A stretch of DNA of 64,000 nucleotides from CAVUDO01 sp963740255 (GTDB lineage: Bacteria > Actinomycetota > Actinomycetes > Mycobacteriales > Cryptosporangiaceae). The translations under genes and the position numbers were made by a program. This document shows positions 37,291-45,813 of this stretch, piece by piece. Numbering within the stretch: the first letter of the stretch is position 1; every line of letters starts with the position of its first letter. Below the pieces are notes generated by a model. The model worked only from the letters and a program-made list of their open reading frames with translations, did no database searches and was not told the origin of the DNA. The stretch spans positions 1,178,001 to 1,242,000 of the forward strand of contig CAVUDO010000002.1 in assembly GCA_963740255.1 (NCBI GenBank), in the 5' to 3' direction.

Positions 37291-37563
37291 ATGTACACCG
37301 ACAGCGAGGCACACCGAACCTTGGCCGAGTTCGTCGGGCCCCGCATCCAGCGCGACCCCGCACCCGACACCACCACCTCCACCGACCTCGGCGCGCGGAT
37401 CGACTGGACCGAGTCCGGTTACTACTCCGCCGAACGAGCCCACCCCGACCGTTACCACCTCAACCGCCGCGACCCCACCGACCGCGCGATCCTCGACCAC
37501 GGCGACCCGGCGACCGTTTCGGGAGTCCGGCAGTCCGGTCAGTCCGCGTGTGAGCCGCGGTGA
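37291..37563 (+). CDS. Small hypothetical protein
   Basis: 90 residues; GGAAGG lies upstream of the ATG. Polar, Asp/Arg/His-rich (ARIDWTESGYYSAERAHPDR) with no cysteines or membrane helix. Third in the short run beginning at 36,394. Not recognised. Confidence 0.55.
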   Translation: MYTDSEAHRTLAEFVGPRIQRDPAPDTTTSTDLGARIDWTESGYYSAERAHPDRYHLNRRDPTDRAILDHGDPATVSGVRQSGQSACEPR

Positions 37564-37664
37564 CGAGGCCCGAGAAACGGGCTAGTTCTTGCGTCCGGTT
37601 CCCGCAACCGTAACTGAGCAATGTAGACAACTGAGTCGGGCCGATCATGCGAGGAGTGCCGCGA

Positions 37665-38498
37665 ATGGCGCTGCCCAGGTATGTCGAGGTGGAAACCAGC
37701 CGCCGTTGCAACCGGACTTGCGGCTGGTGTCCCAACGGCGAGCACACCGCGCGGCGGGTGCAGGAACTTATGGACTGGTCGTTGTTCACGCGGATCATCG
37801 AACAGTTGGTGGACGTGGATTACGGCGGATTCTTGGCGTTTCACAATTACAACGAGCCGCTGTTGAGCGGACGCATTCTCGATGAGGTCCGGCACGTCAA
37901 GGCCCAGCTCCGGCAGGCGAAGCCGGCGATCTACACCAACGGCGATGTGCTCGACGCTTCCCTGTTCGGCCGGCTCCTGGACGCGGGAGTCGCGTATCTG
38001 CGGGTGACCCGGTACCCGCGCCGGGCCGATACGCCACCTTCGTATGCGGCGATCAAGGCGTGGCTGCACCAGAAAGGCCTGGCCGACGCTGTCCCGTGGA
38101 CGTTCGGTCCGGTCCGGCAGGGGCTGGCCGCGACCTACGAGGTTGGGACGGTCAAGATCGAGGTGATCGCGCCCAGGATCCTCAACGCGTACAACAACCG
38201 CGGCGGCTCGGTGACCATGCTGCCGCTGCTGGTCAAGCCACGCACCGACCCGTGCTTCATGACCGCGACCTCGGCGGTGATCGACTACCGGGGGCACATG
38301 AAGATGTGCTGCTGCGTGTACCCGGAGATGTCCGGACACGATCAGTACATCGTCGGTGACCTCAACACCGACACCTTCGCCGAACTCTGGTCAGGCCCGC
38401 AGATGAAGGCGTGGCGCGACGCACACGCCTGCGCGGACTGGTCCCTGTCGCCGGCCTGCGCGAGCTGCACGCAGCCGCTGCCGGAAACTCGACGATGA
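37665..38498 (+). CDS. Radical SAM/SPASM protein
   Basis: 277 residues from ATG 37665, preferred over ATG 37647 because GAGGAG lies 8 bases upstream. Radical SAM cluster CNRTCGWC (CxxxCxxC, about residues 16-23); then a partial barrel with FLAFHNYNEPLL. The C-terminus has SPASM-like cysteines (DPCF, MKMCCCVYPE, ACADWSLSPACASC) that should hold one or two auxiliary FeS clusters. SPASM enzymes modify peptides or small molecules. The stop overlaps the GHMP kinase (ATGA). Confidence 0.88.
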   Translation: MALPRYVEVETSRRCNRTCGWCPNGEHTARRVQELMDWSLFTRIIEQLVDVDYGGFLAFHNYNEPLLSGRILDEVRHVKAQLRQAKPAIYTNGDVLDASLFGRLLDAGVAYLRVTRYPRRADTPPSYAAIKAWLHQKGLADAVPWTFGPVRQGLAATYEVGTVKIEVIAPRILNAYNNRGGSVTMLPLLVKPRTDPCFMTATSAVIDYRGHMKMCCCVYPEMSGHDQYIVGDLNTDTFAELWSGPQMKAWRDAHACADWSLSPACASCTQPLPETRR

Positions 38499-39538
38499 GC
38501 CAACGGATTCCTCGGCGACGAGCCACCGCGTCGGCCCCGGCACGGATCTGCCTGGCCGGAGAGAGCCTGGACTGGATGATCGGCGGCCCGTCCGTCGTCG
38601 CCGCGTTGCCGCTACGCACCACCGTCGAGGTCACCTGCGGCGGAGCTCCCACGGGCGTCGTCGTGTTCCACGCCCGCGACCCCATCAACGCGATACGGCG
38701 CACGCCCCTCGCCGACCTGGGTGCCTACCGGGGTGATCCGATGGACCTGCTCCAGGCCGCCGCGCATGTGCTCACCGAACCCTGTCGGGCGATCCTGTCC
38801 GGCGCCGTGGTCACCTCCAGCACCCGCGTCCCGGTCGGCGCGGGCGTGTCGAGCAGCGCCGCGCTGGCGGTTGCGGCATCCGCGGCGCTTCTCCTCGCGG
38901 GCAAGCCTGGACTGCCAGGCGTGAAGACGGTCGCGTGCGCCGCCCACACGGCGGAAGCGGGCGAACTTTCCACGGGCGCGGGATGGATGGACTTCCTCGC
39001 CTGCGCCTACGGGGCCGTCAACCACCTGGGCGGCGGGCCGAACCCGGCGAGAACCCGGCTCCGCGACGAGATCGGCTGCCCGGTCATCCTGGTAGACACG
39101 CTCGACCGGCGGGTGACCGCGTCCACCCTCACGGACAAACACCAGCGGTTCCACGCCGGCGACCCGGCCATGCGGCACTACGCCGAAACCGCGCCGCGTA
39201 TCGTCGCTGAACTGGCCGCCTTACTGCGGCAACGAGCACCGGACTATCTGCACGTCGGCGGCCTACTGCTGGAGGCGCAGGCGCTGCTACGAGAGAAGGT
39301 GCATTGCTCCACGCCGATCATCAACGAGTGCGTGAATCGATGCGTGCGAGCCGGCGCCTACGGTGCGAAGATCACCGGCTCAGGGCACGGCGGGTGCCTG
39401 TTCGCGCTGGCGCCGGTCGAGGCGATCCCGGCCATCCAGGCCGCACTGGGCGACCTGCCCGTGCGTGTCACGCTGTTCACCACTGGCGAACCGCACGGCG
39501 TAGTGATCTTGCCGCCCGAGAGCGAGGACGACCCTTGA
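38495..39538 (+). CDS. GHMP-family sugar kinase
   Basis: 347 residues; ATG overlaps the radical SAM stop. GHMP fold: ICLAGESLDW (sugar-side motif), ATP loop VPVGAGVSSSAALAVA (about 110-125), and C-terminal GAKITGSGHGGCLFAL. Related to galactokinase and mevalonate-type kinases, so likely makes a sugar-1-phosphate. The next gene, a phosphohexomutase, begins on its stop (TGATG). Confidence 0.88.
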   Translation: MSQRIPRRRATASAPARICLAGESLDWMIGGPSVVAALPLRTTVEVTCGGAPTGVVVFHARDPINAIRRTPLADLGAYRGDPMDLLQAAAHVLTEPCRAILSGAVVTSSTRVPVGAGVSSSAALAVAASAALLLAGKPGLPGVKTVACAAHTAEAGELSTGAGWMDFLACAYGAVNHLGGGPNPARTRLRDEIGCPVILVDTLDRRVTASTLTDKHQRFHAGDPAMRHYAETAPRIVAELAALLRQRAPDYLHVGGLLLEAQALLREKVHCSTPIINECVNRCVRAGAYGAKITGSGHGGCLFALAPVEAIPAIQAALGDLPVRVTLFTTGEPHGVVILPPESEDDP

Positions 39539-40893
39539 TGCCTGACCTATCCAAGCTGATCAAAGCCTACGACGTGCGCGGTGTGGTGCCCGAGGAGTTC
39601 AACGAGGACATCGCACGCCAGATCGGGGCCGCGTTCGCTCGGCTCGTGGACGCCCCGGCGGTGATCCTCGTCCAGGACATGCGCGAATCGTCGGTGCCGC
39701 TCGCCGCCGCGTTCGCCCAAGGCATCACCTCCCAGGGTCTGAACGTGATCGACGCGGGCCTGGGCTCCACCGACCTGCTCTACTTCGCCGCCGGCACACT
39801 CAACCTGCCCGGCGCGGTGTTCACCGCCAGCCACAACCCCGCGCAGTACAACGGGATCAAGATGTGCCTAGCCGGTGCCGCCCCCGTCGGACAGGACACC
39901 GGCCTGGGAGACATCCGCCGGATGCTCGAAGACGGCATCCCGACCTCCACCGCCGCCCCCGGCACGATCACCAGCCGTAACCTGCTCACCGAGTACGCGG
40001 CCTACTTGCGATCCCTGGTCGACCTGACCGGCATCCGGCCACTGAAGATCGTCGCGGACGCCGGCAACGGCATGGGCGGACACATGGTCCCCGCCGTCCT
40101 CGGTGACACGATCCTTCCCGCCCTGCCCCTGTCGATCATCCCGCTGTACTTCGAACTCGACGGCACGTTCCCCAACCACGAGGCCAACCCGTTGGAACCA
40201 GCCAACCTCGCGGACCTGCAGAAAGCGGTGGTCGAGCACCGCGCGGACATCGGCCTGGCCTTCGACGGCGACGCCGACCGCTGCTTCGTCATCGACCAGA
40301 ACGGCGACCCCGTACCGCCCTCCACCATCGTTGGCCTCATCGCCAGCCGCGAGTTGGCCAAACACCCCGGCTCGACCGTGGTCTACAACGTCATCACCTC
40401 CAAAGCCGTCCCGGAACTCATCACCGAGCACGGCGGGGTGGCGGTACGCGAACGGGTCGGCCATTCGTTCATCAAAGCGACCATGGCCCGCCACGACGCG
40501 ATCTTCGGCGGTGAACACTCCGGGCACTACTACTTCGGTGACTTCTGGCGCGCTGACACCGGGATGCTCGCCGCCATGCACGTCCTCGCCGCCCTCGGCG
40601 GCCAGGACCGGCTCCTGTCCGAACTGACCGGCGAGTACACCCGCTACCACCCCTCCGGCGAGATCAACCGCGAAGTAGCCGACATCACCGCCACCCTCGA
40701 CCGCGTCGCCCAGCACTTCGCCACCACCGGCCAGATCGACCACCTCGACGGACTCACCATCGACCTACCCCACGGCTGGTTCAACCTGCGCCCCTCCAAC
40801 ACCGAACCCCTCCTGCGCCTCAACGTCGAAGCCGCCACCCCCGCCGACATGACCCGCATCCGCGACGAAGTCCTAGCCCTCATCGGAGGCTGA
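39538..40893 (+). CDS. Phosphomannomutase/phosphoglucomutase family enzyme
   Basis: 451 residues from ATG 39538. Alpha-D-phosphohexomutase: catalytic TASHNPAQYNG (Ser phosphorylated), metal loop FDGDADRCF, sugar loop GGEHSGHYYF and phosphate-binding RPSNTEPLLR. Interconverts hexose-6- and 1-phosphates. Third member of a fully overlapping cassette with radical SAM and GHMP kinase. Confidence 0.92.
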   Translation: MPDLSKLIKAYDVRGVVPEEFNEDIARQIGAAFARLVDAPAVILVQDMRESSVPLAAAFAQGITSQGLNVIDAGLGSTDLLYFAAGTLNLPGAVFTASHNPAQYNGIKMCLAGAAPVGQDTGLGDIRRMLEDGIPTSTAAPGTITSRNLLTEYAAYLRSLVDLTGIRPLKIVADAGNGMGGHMVPAVLGDTILPALPLSIIPLYFELDGTFPNHEANPLEPANLADLQKAVVEHRADIGLAFDGDADRCFVIDQNGDPVPPSTIVGLIASRELAKHPGSTVVYNVITSKAVPELITEHGGVAVRERVGHSFIKATMARHDAIFGGEHSGHYYFGDFWRADTGMLAAMHVLAALGGQDRLLSELTGEYTRYHPSGEINREVADITATLDRVAQHFATTGQIDHLDGLTIDLPHGWFNLRPSNTEPLLRLNVEAATPADMTRIRDEVLALIGG

Positions 40894-41013
40894 CCCCCTG
40901 ACATTCGCCGCGCGGGCAGCCCACCGGGCTGGCGCCGCCCAGTAGCGCATCCGCTAACCCGTCGGCGGCGTTCCATCACCGCCAGCGACTCGCTTCCGGC
41001 GGCCCCATCGGGC

Positions 41014-41105
41014 GCGTCCGGTTACCGGACGCATGACTCGCTCCCGGCGCTCCGCTGGCGTTAGCCGACCGCGCCCGGTCGGAACCGCATCCGGCTGCCG
41101 GATGC
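41014..41105. repeat. Two related 19-bp palindromes 73 bp apart
   Basis: GCGTCCGGTTACCGGACGC (41014-41032) and GCATCCGGCTGCCGGATGC (41087-41105), each a 9-bp stem with one central base, each followed by ATRACT. They lie in the gap 40,894-41,177 between convergent genes. A third hairpin (ACCTG-AGCCG-CAGGT inside TGGTCCGC/GCGGACGACCA) spans about 41,110-41,149. Terminators or a dispersed palindromic repeat. Confidence 0.7.
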
Positions 41106-41177
41106 ATAACTGGTCCGCAACCTGAGCCGCAGGTAGCGGACGACCAGTACCCGTGTGACTACCGCGTAGCCCATGCC

Positions 41178-41648
41178 CTATTTCGATGGGCTAGTACTGG
41201 GACTCGGAGAGGTGCTGGCCGACGGAGCCGTCGAGGAAGCGTCGTCTATCACGACCTCGGGCACAGTCTCGTTCCCACGGGGGGTTGCTTTGATCGCGTC
41301 CACGGCCGGCGCGATGGCATCGTACATCCGTTGCGCTTCTGGGACGGAGGCGTTTCCAAAGCCGGGCGGGTGCGCGTAGCGGTTCAACTCACGGAGCAAG
41401 TCCACCAGTTGCGGACCGCTGAGTTCAATCGTGATGATTCCGTTTATGCCTTTGGTGATTTTGCCTTTGACATCGTATTTTTCTCCGGTTCTTTCCCAGA
41501 GATCCTTGTGACAGCGAATCTTGAATGCGGTGAGGCCGGCAGCCTTGCGAAGGCGTTCGCCATGCTGCGGAGGGGTTGAGTCGCAGCCAGCGGATCCGAG
41601 CAACACTACCGATACCAGGGCGAGTCCCATGAGATGGCGCCGTAACAT
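41178..41648 (-). CDS. Putative lipoprotein
   Basis: 156 residues from ATG 41648 (GAGAGG upstream). Signal peptide LRRHLMGLALVSVVLLGSAGC ends in a lipobox-like SAGC. Mature part has a single other Cys, ELSGPQLVDLLRELN, then a Ser/Thr/Pro tail. No family recognised. The 289 bases upstream (41,649-41,937) hold no gene I can support. Confidence 0.7.
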   Translation of the reverse strand: MLRRHLMGLALVSVVLLGSAGCDSTPPQHGERLRKAAGLTAFKIRCHKDLWERTGEKYDVKGKITKGINGIITIELSGPQLVDLLRELNRYAHPPGFGNASVPEAQRMYDAIAPAVDAIKATPRGNETVPEVVIDDASSTAPSASTSPSPSTSPSK

Positions 41649-41937
41649 GTCGACCTCTCCGTCTGACTGAGCTAAGCATGACCAGCGGGGATCATAGTGC
41701 AACGGTCGGACATTCCCTGTGGCCTTTGCCTGCGCGAGGCGACTTCGCTGTCACGGATCCGCGCGCCCGAGGGTGTCCCTCGGCGGGTGCCCGTCACGTT
41801 GAGTCAACGGTAACGCGACGGGCGTTGGGCGCACACCAAGGCATTGCAATTTGAGGGGCCTGCCCGCGTGACCCTGTGTCGCTCAACGGCGTTGCTGTCC
41901 GGTCCGGGGCTGGCGCCGAGGGCGCCGGTCGAAACGG

Positions 41938-42387
41938 CTACGCGGGGTTGCTCGTGGCGGGGACAGCGGCGCGGTAATCGTCCTGCTCCGACGCGAGGTC
42001 ATAGTCCGGGTGGTCGCATGAGTCGCAGAACCGTAGCGGGCCGTCGACGGCTGTCTGCTGGCAGGCGATGCAGATCGATCCGCCGCAGTGGTAGCAGCGC
42101 GTCATGGCGCTGTCGGCCAGGTCGAAGTACACGCCGGGGTTGGCGCGCGCCAGCGCGCGTTCCTCGGACTCGCATCCGTTCGGGCAATGTTCGCCGGCTT
42201 GGGGGACGGGGCGATGCTCGGGGAAGACGGTGCACCGGGGGTAGCGGTAGCGCCGGTCGTGCGGCTCGGTGCAGCCGTGCGGGCACACCAGGTCCGGGTC
42301 GGCTGACGCGGCGTCCATGCCGGTCAGGGTCGCCCACGAGGCGTGGTCTGGCCACCCCGTCCCCGCGCTGAGCCGTGTTCTGGTCAC
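41938..42387 (-). CDS. Cysteine-rich, probably zinc-binding protein
   Basis: 149 residues, or 126 if ATG 42318 is used. Cysteine pairs recur: CPHGC, CPNGC, CYHCGGSICIAC and CDSC, with histidines between, suggesting two or more zinc sites. Acidic elsewhere. Not recognised; proteins like this occur on actinomycete plasmids and islands. Confidence 0.6.
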   Translation of the reverse strand: MTRTRLSAGTGWPDHASWATLTGMDAASADPDLVCPHGCTEPHDRRYRYPRCTVFPEHRPVPQAGEHCPNGCESEERALARANPGVYFDLADSAMTRCYHCGGSICIACQQTAVDGPLRFCDSCDHPDYDLASEQDDYRAAVPATSNPA

Positions 42388-42504
42388 CGGGTGTCACCCG
42401 GCGGGGCCGTCAGATTGTAATGCCAGGGTGTGCGCTCATCTGGCCTGCCGTTACTGCCGACCGAGCGTGACGACGCTGCCGGCTCCCGCAGGGCTGGTCC
42501 GGGC

Positions 42505-42585
42505 CCAGTTGGGTTCCAGTTGGGTGAAACACGGCTCCAGTTGGGTGAAAGTTCGACTCGGGGTCCGACATTGGCACCCAACTGG
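42505..42585. repeat. Iteron-like CCAGTTGGGT repeats
   Basis: Three direct copies at 42505, 42516 and 42537 (spacings 11 and 21) and one inverted copy at 42576-42585. Further on, TGTCAGGTT occurs at 42660 and 42692 with a related TGTCAGACG at 42682, and GGTTCGG repeats follow. They fill the 42,388-42,807 gap upstream of the replication-relaxation gene. Candidate origin iterons or operators. Confidence 0.65.
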
Positions 42586-42807
42586 GGGCCATGGGTGGGT
42601 GACAGCCCGGACCGAACACGAGAACACCGGGGGCGACCAGAAAAAGCCGTGACCTGCGGTGTCAGGTTTCCGGCCAGCCAGTGTCAGACGGTGTCAGGTT
42701 CTGGTCGCGTTCGCAGCGCCTGACACACCCCGTTTGGTAGACGACAACACCGGCCGTCGTCCTACTGCTCGCATCGTTCACGTTCCTCGACTGAAGGAGT
42801 TTCTGCC

Positions 42808-43041
42808 ATGTCCACGACCGCAACTACTCACCTCCGACCGCGACGCTTGGGCGTGCTGCGGTTCGGTGTCGGTTCGGCTCTCCGCACGGGGGTCGGTTCG
42901 GGTGTCGGCCTTGAACCGGACCCCCGAACCGACCCCGCCCACTACCCAACCATGCAGGTCAGGGCCAGTCTGACAGGTTCTCAGCGTGCTGCGACTGATC
43001 CCTTAAAGGGGGATCACCGGGTGGGGAAATATTCCCCATGA
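42808..43041 (+). CDS. Small hypothetical protein coupled to the replication-relaxation gene
   Basis: 77 residues; ATG preceded by AAGGAG at 8-9 bases. N-terminus STTATTHLRPRRLGVLRFG, then Gly/Val and polar sequence. The stop overlaps the next ATG (ATGA), and the last codons read through a palindrome. Unknown function; may be a leader. Confidence 0.5.
   Translation: MSTTATTHLRPRRLGVLRFGVGSALRTGVGSGVGLEPDPRTDPAHYPTMQVRASLTGSQRAATDPLKGDHRVGKYSP
43023..43037. promoter_or_regulatory. Perfect palindrome abutting the replication-relaxation start
   Basis: GGGGAAATATTCCCC, an AT-centred 15-bp palindrome immediately before ATG 43038, in the place of a ribosome site. A dimeric regulator bound here, or the RNA hairpin, would control translation or transcription of the following gene. 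Confidence 0.55.
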
Positions 43042-44121
43042 GCATGAAACGGGTGAGGACCGTTCCTGACCTCGTCCTGCGGGTCCAGTCCCACCTCACC
43101 GACCGCGACCACACCGTCCTGGGCTGGCTGAATCACCACGGCTGCCTCACCACCCCGCAGCTCGCCCACGCCCTGTTCCCCTCCGTCGACTTCACCCAAC
43201 GACGCCTCGCCGCGCTGCGCTCGGTGGGCGTGGTGGACAGGTTCCGGCCGCAACGGGCCGGCGGCGGGTCCTACCCCTACCACTGGGTCCTCGACCAACT
43301 CGGTACCGAAGTCGTCGCCGCCCAACGCGGCGACGACCCACCCCGCCGCGACCAGGCCCGCCTGCGCAAACGCCGCCTCACCTCCACGGCGAACCTCGAC
43401 CACCTCCTCGGCGTCAACCAGTTCTTCACCGACCTCGCCGGCCACGCCCGCACCCACCCCGACCATGCCCTCCTGCGCTGGTGGCCCGAAGCCCGCTGCT
43501 GCCAATCCTGGGCCTTCCTCACCGACCCAGGACGACGAAGCGAGCTACCAGATCCCGATGCGCCCAGACGGACACGGCATCTGGACCCACCACCCCAACC
43601 AGCACAACCGAGACGACGGCGACCGGGACGGCGGCGGCCCGGACCGCGGGAACGGGGACGGCCGGGACGGTGACGGCGACGTGGCCGCGACGGTGGCGTT
43701 CTTCCTCGAACACGACACCGGAACCGAGCCGGTGCCCCGGCTGGTGGACAAGGTCCAGCGGTACTCCACGTACGCCCACGAAGGCGGCCCACGATGGCCG
43801 GTGCTGTTCTGGCTGCACTCAGGTGCCCGTGAACACCACCTCCACCAACAACTCGCCACACAGGGGCTCTGGGTGCCCGTAGCGACCGCCTCCCGCGACC
43901 ACACCGGCCCCGCGAAGCTCTCCCCCGCGGAAGCGGTCTGGTGCCTGCACGGCCGGGAAGGCGGCCTGCTCACCCTCGCCGACCTCGCCCACCACTCACC
44001 CTGGCCACCCCCCGAAGAGTTCCGGCCCGGCACGCCCCCTACGACCTCTGCGACGACCGCCGAACGCTCGCTCCTGCGCCCGGCCGCCGACCCGACGCAG
44101 GAGGCCACGCCCTACCCGTAA
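43038..44121 (+). CDS. Replication-relaxation family protein, frameshifted
   Basis: About 360 residues after removing one base near 43,529-43,545 (SWAFLTDPG continues as DDEASYQIPMRPDGHGIW). N-terminal winged-helix part VLGWLNHHGCLTTPQLAHALF, then the family's nuclease-like core VAFFLEHDTGTEPVPRLVDKVQRY. Such proteins are found on actinomycete plasmids and integrative elements near replication or transfer functions. ATG 43038 or 43044. Confidence 0.8.
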
Positions 44122-44298
44122 CGGCACCGCTCACGACCCCGTAACGCGTCCGCTAACGCATCGGCCCACCCCGGGAGCGCGGCCGGCAACCGTTCCGCTC
44201 ACCGACTCCCGCAAACCTCAACAACACCAAAAAGGAGACCCCCGGCTCATGCCCGAACACCACTCACGTCACCCGTTTACGACACCCGCTGGAGGACC

Positions 44299-44793
44299 AT
44301 GTCACCACCCCGCGACCACACGTCGCCGGACAAGTGCCGGCGGCGCCGCCGGCACGCACCCACCCCCGACACGGCCACGACTCGTCCCGACCCGAGGGCG
44401 GGTGACCCGGACGCGCCGGGCACCTGGCCGATGGCCCACTACCTCACCGACCCAACCACCGAAGCCGAAATCCAGGCCCTCGATCTCTGCTTCGGTGGCG
44501 GGGTCGGTGAGGTAGCGGGCCATCGGCAGCGTGCCGGTGGAGTCGGGATGCCCAGGGGTGTCGCGGTGCTCGGCGGAGTCGTGCTGCCTGGCGTGGTCGG
44601 GGTGGTGGGCCGTGTCTGCGCTCGGGTCGGCAGGGCTGGCGGGGGCCGGTGCTGGCCGGCGGGAGCGTGGTGGGTGCGGGCCGGGGCGTGGGCGCATGGT
44701 CCTCCACAGAAGGGTGTGCAGGTTGGCGCGGGGCCTGCTCGGGCGTGGCAGCAGCCACGTTCGGGGCCGACGCGGAGGAGTCCCGGAAAATGA
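44299..44793 (+). CDS. Doubtful open frame over a long inverted repeat
   Basis: ATG 44299 has GGAGG 3 bases upstream. The first 60 codons read as a polar protein ending PMAHYLTDPTTEAEIQALD; beyond that the frame runs through the second arm of an inverted repeat and is unlikely to be protein. The minus strand (TTG 44814 down to 44,302) encodes the matching PMARYLTDPATEAEIEGLD. Probably two truncated copies of one small gene. Confidence 0.3.
   Translation: MSPPRDHTSPDKCRRRRRHAPTPDTATTRPDPRAGDPDAPGTWPMAHYLTDPTTEAEIQALDLCFGGGVGEVAGHRQRAGGVGMPRGVAVLGGVVLPGVVGVVGRVCARVGRAGGGRCWPAGAWWVRAGAWAHGPPQKGVQVGAGPARAWQQPRSGPTRRSPGK
44421..44534. repeat. Long imperfect palindrome (two arms of about 57 bases)
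   Basis: Arms 44421-44477 and 44478-44534 are reverse complements apart from about ten mismatches; both contain GCCGATGGCCC then CTACCTCACCGACCC. Each arm, read on its own strand, encodes MAxYLTDPxTEAEI. Substitutions fall mainly at third codon positions, so both arms evolved as coding DNA before or after the inverted duplication. Confidence 0.8.
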
Positions 44794-44886
44794 CCCCTCA
44801 TATGTAGATGACAAAAGGAGGGGCCGAATTGGTCGGGTCCCAGGTCACGACTCGGTGAACGCTGATTTCACACGGGACGAACCGGG

Positions 44887-44971
44887 ACTGTTCAACCCCG
44901 CCGGCACTGTTCAAGGTCAAGCGGCGGACTGTTCAAGGTGGTGTTCACGGTGACCGGTCCGCACCTAGGCT
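44887..44971 (+). promoter_or_regulatory. Operator-like repeats and possible promoter before the toxin unit
   Basis: ACTGTTCAA occurs at 44887, 44906 and 44928 as direct repeats. Downstream, TTCACG (44944-44949) and TAGGCT (44966-44971) are spaced 16 bases and could be a -35/-10 pair. The DUF6244 start is 39 bases further on. By eye only. Confidence 0.4.
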
Positions 44972-45009
44972 CGGGGGCCTGCGTGCCCGCCGTGGTGAGG
45001 AGCTGCCTT

Positions 45010-45279
45010 GTGTCTGCCCGTGACATGATCGCCCGCCTGAGTGAGGCGAAGCAGAAGTTGGAGGCCGCGCAGAGCGCGGCGGCGGCTGCCGCGCAGGCGT
45101 TGACCGACGCGGAGGCCCGGGTCGCGAGCGCCCTTGACGGTTCCAGTGGCCGGCAGCTCGTCGCGCGGGTGACCGACGCGAAGACCTCGATGGCGGCCAG
45201 CCTGGCCAAGATCGGCCCGGTCAAGGCCGACGTGGACAAGGCCATCGCGCGGGTCCAGGCGATCGGCGGCGGGGTTTGA
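45010..45279 (+). CDS. DUF6244 family protein
   Basis: 89 residues from GTG 45010. Helical: SARDMIARLSEAKQKLEAAQ, Ala-rich coil, VARVTDAKTSMAASLAKIG, ending QAIGGGV. DUF6244 proteins are frequent in Micromonosporaceae, often attached to or before polymorphic toxins. After its TGA the same frame stays open as a Gly-rich linker into the deaminase, so it looks like the delivery or trafficking domain of one longer toxin. Confidence 0.8.
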   Translation: MSARDMIARLSEAKQKLEAAQSAAAAAAQALTDAEARVASALDGSSGRQLVARVTDAKTSMAASLAKIGPVKADVDKAIARVQAIGGGV

Positions 45280-45399
45280 AGCGGTGGTGGCCCCGCCGCC
45301 GCTCGGGGACCGGGTGCCGGCGGCGGGGGAACCGGCGGCAGCGGATCGGCAGATGGTGGCTCGATAGGCGACGGCCCGGTCGGCGGCGGCCCGGAAGGT

Positions 45400-45813
45400 G
45401 TGGTGCCGGGGTGGGTGCGGGAGGCCGCCAGGGGACTTCCGTCTCGCCCGGACGGGCGGGGCGCGAGCCAAGGGTGGCTGTTAGGTCCGGACGGGTCGAG
45501 GCTGACCGACGCGCCGATTCGGTCTGGTGAGGACCGCCGGTCGGTGGCCGACTTGCATCCGACGCTTCGCAACTGGGTGTCGCCGCTGGGCCATGTGGAG
45601 TCCCACGCGGCGGCGAGAATGCGACGCGGTGAGGTGCCCGGCGATGCGGTGCTCGTGATCAACAACCGGCCGTGCCCAGGGGTGCGTGGCTGCGACCGAC
45701 TCCTCCCGGCCCTGCTGCCCGAGGGTGCCCGCCTGACCGTGTACGTGACGGACGGGAAGCGCACCTGGTTTCACCGAACCTACGATGGCACCGGAGAAGG
45801 GACACGCCGATGA
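45400..45813 (+). CDS. SCP1.201-like (DddA-type) nucleic-acid deaminase toxin domain
   Basis: 137 residues from GTG 45400. Deaminase motifs: HVESHAAARMR (H65 zinc ligand, E67 catalytic), INNRPCPGVRGCDRLLPALLPEGARLTVYV (zinc Cys at 92 and 98). DddA of this family deaminates cytosine in double-stranded DNA. GGAAGG is only 4 bases from GTG 45403, so a separate start is not compelling. Upstream the frame is open back to the DUF6244 TGA at 45,277. The stop overlaps the immunity gene (ATGA). Confidence 0.85.
   Translation: MVPGWVREAARGLPSRPDGRGASQGWLLGPDGSRLTDAPIRSGEDRRSVADLHPTLRNWVSPLGHVESHAAARMRRGEVPGDAVLVINNRPCPGVRGCDRLLPALLPEGARLTVYVTDGKRTWFHRTYDGTGEGTRR

Noticed and set aside
44249..44515. 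Alternative plus-strand gene starting at ATG 44249 with AAGGAG upstream
   Set aside because: Product is Pro/Arg/Thr low complexity and ends inside the inverted repeat in a different frame from the conserved MAxYLTDP peptide.
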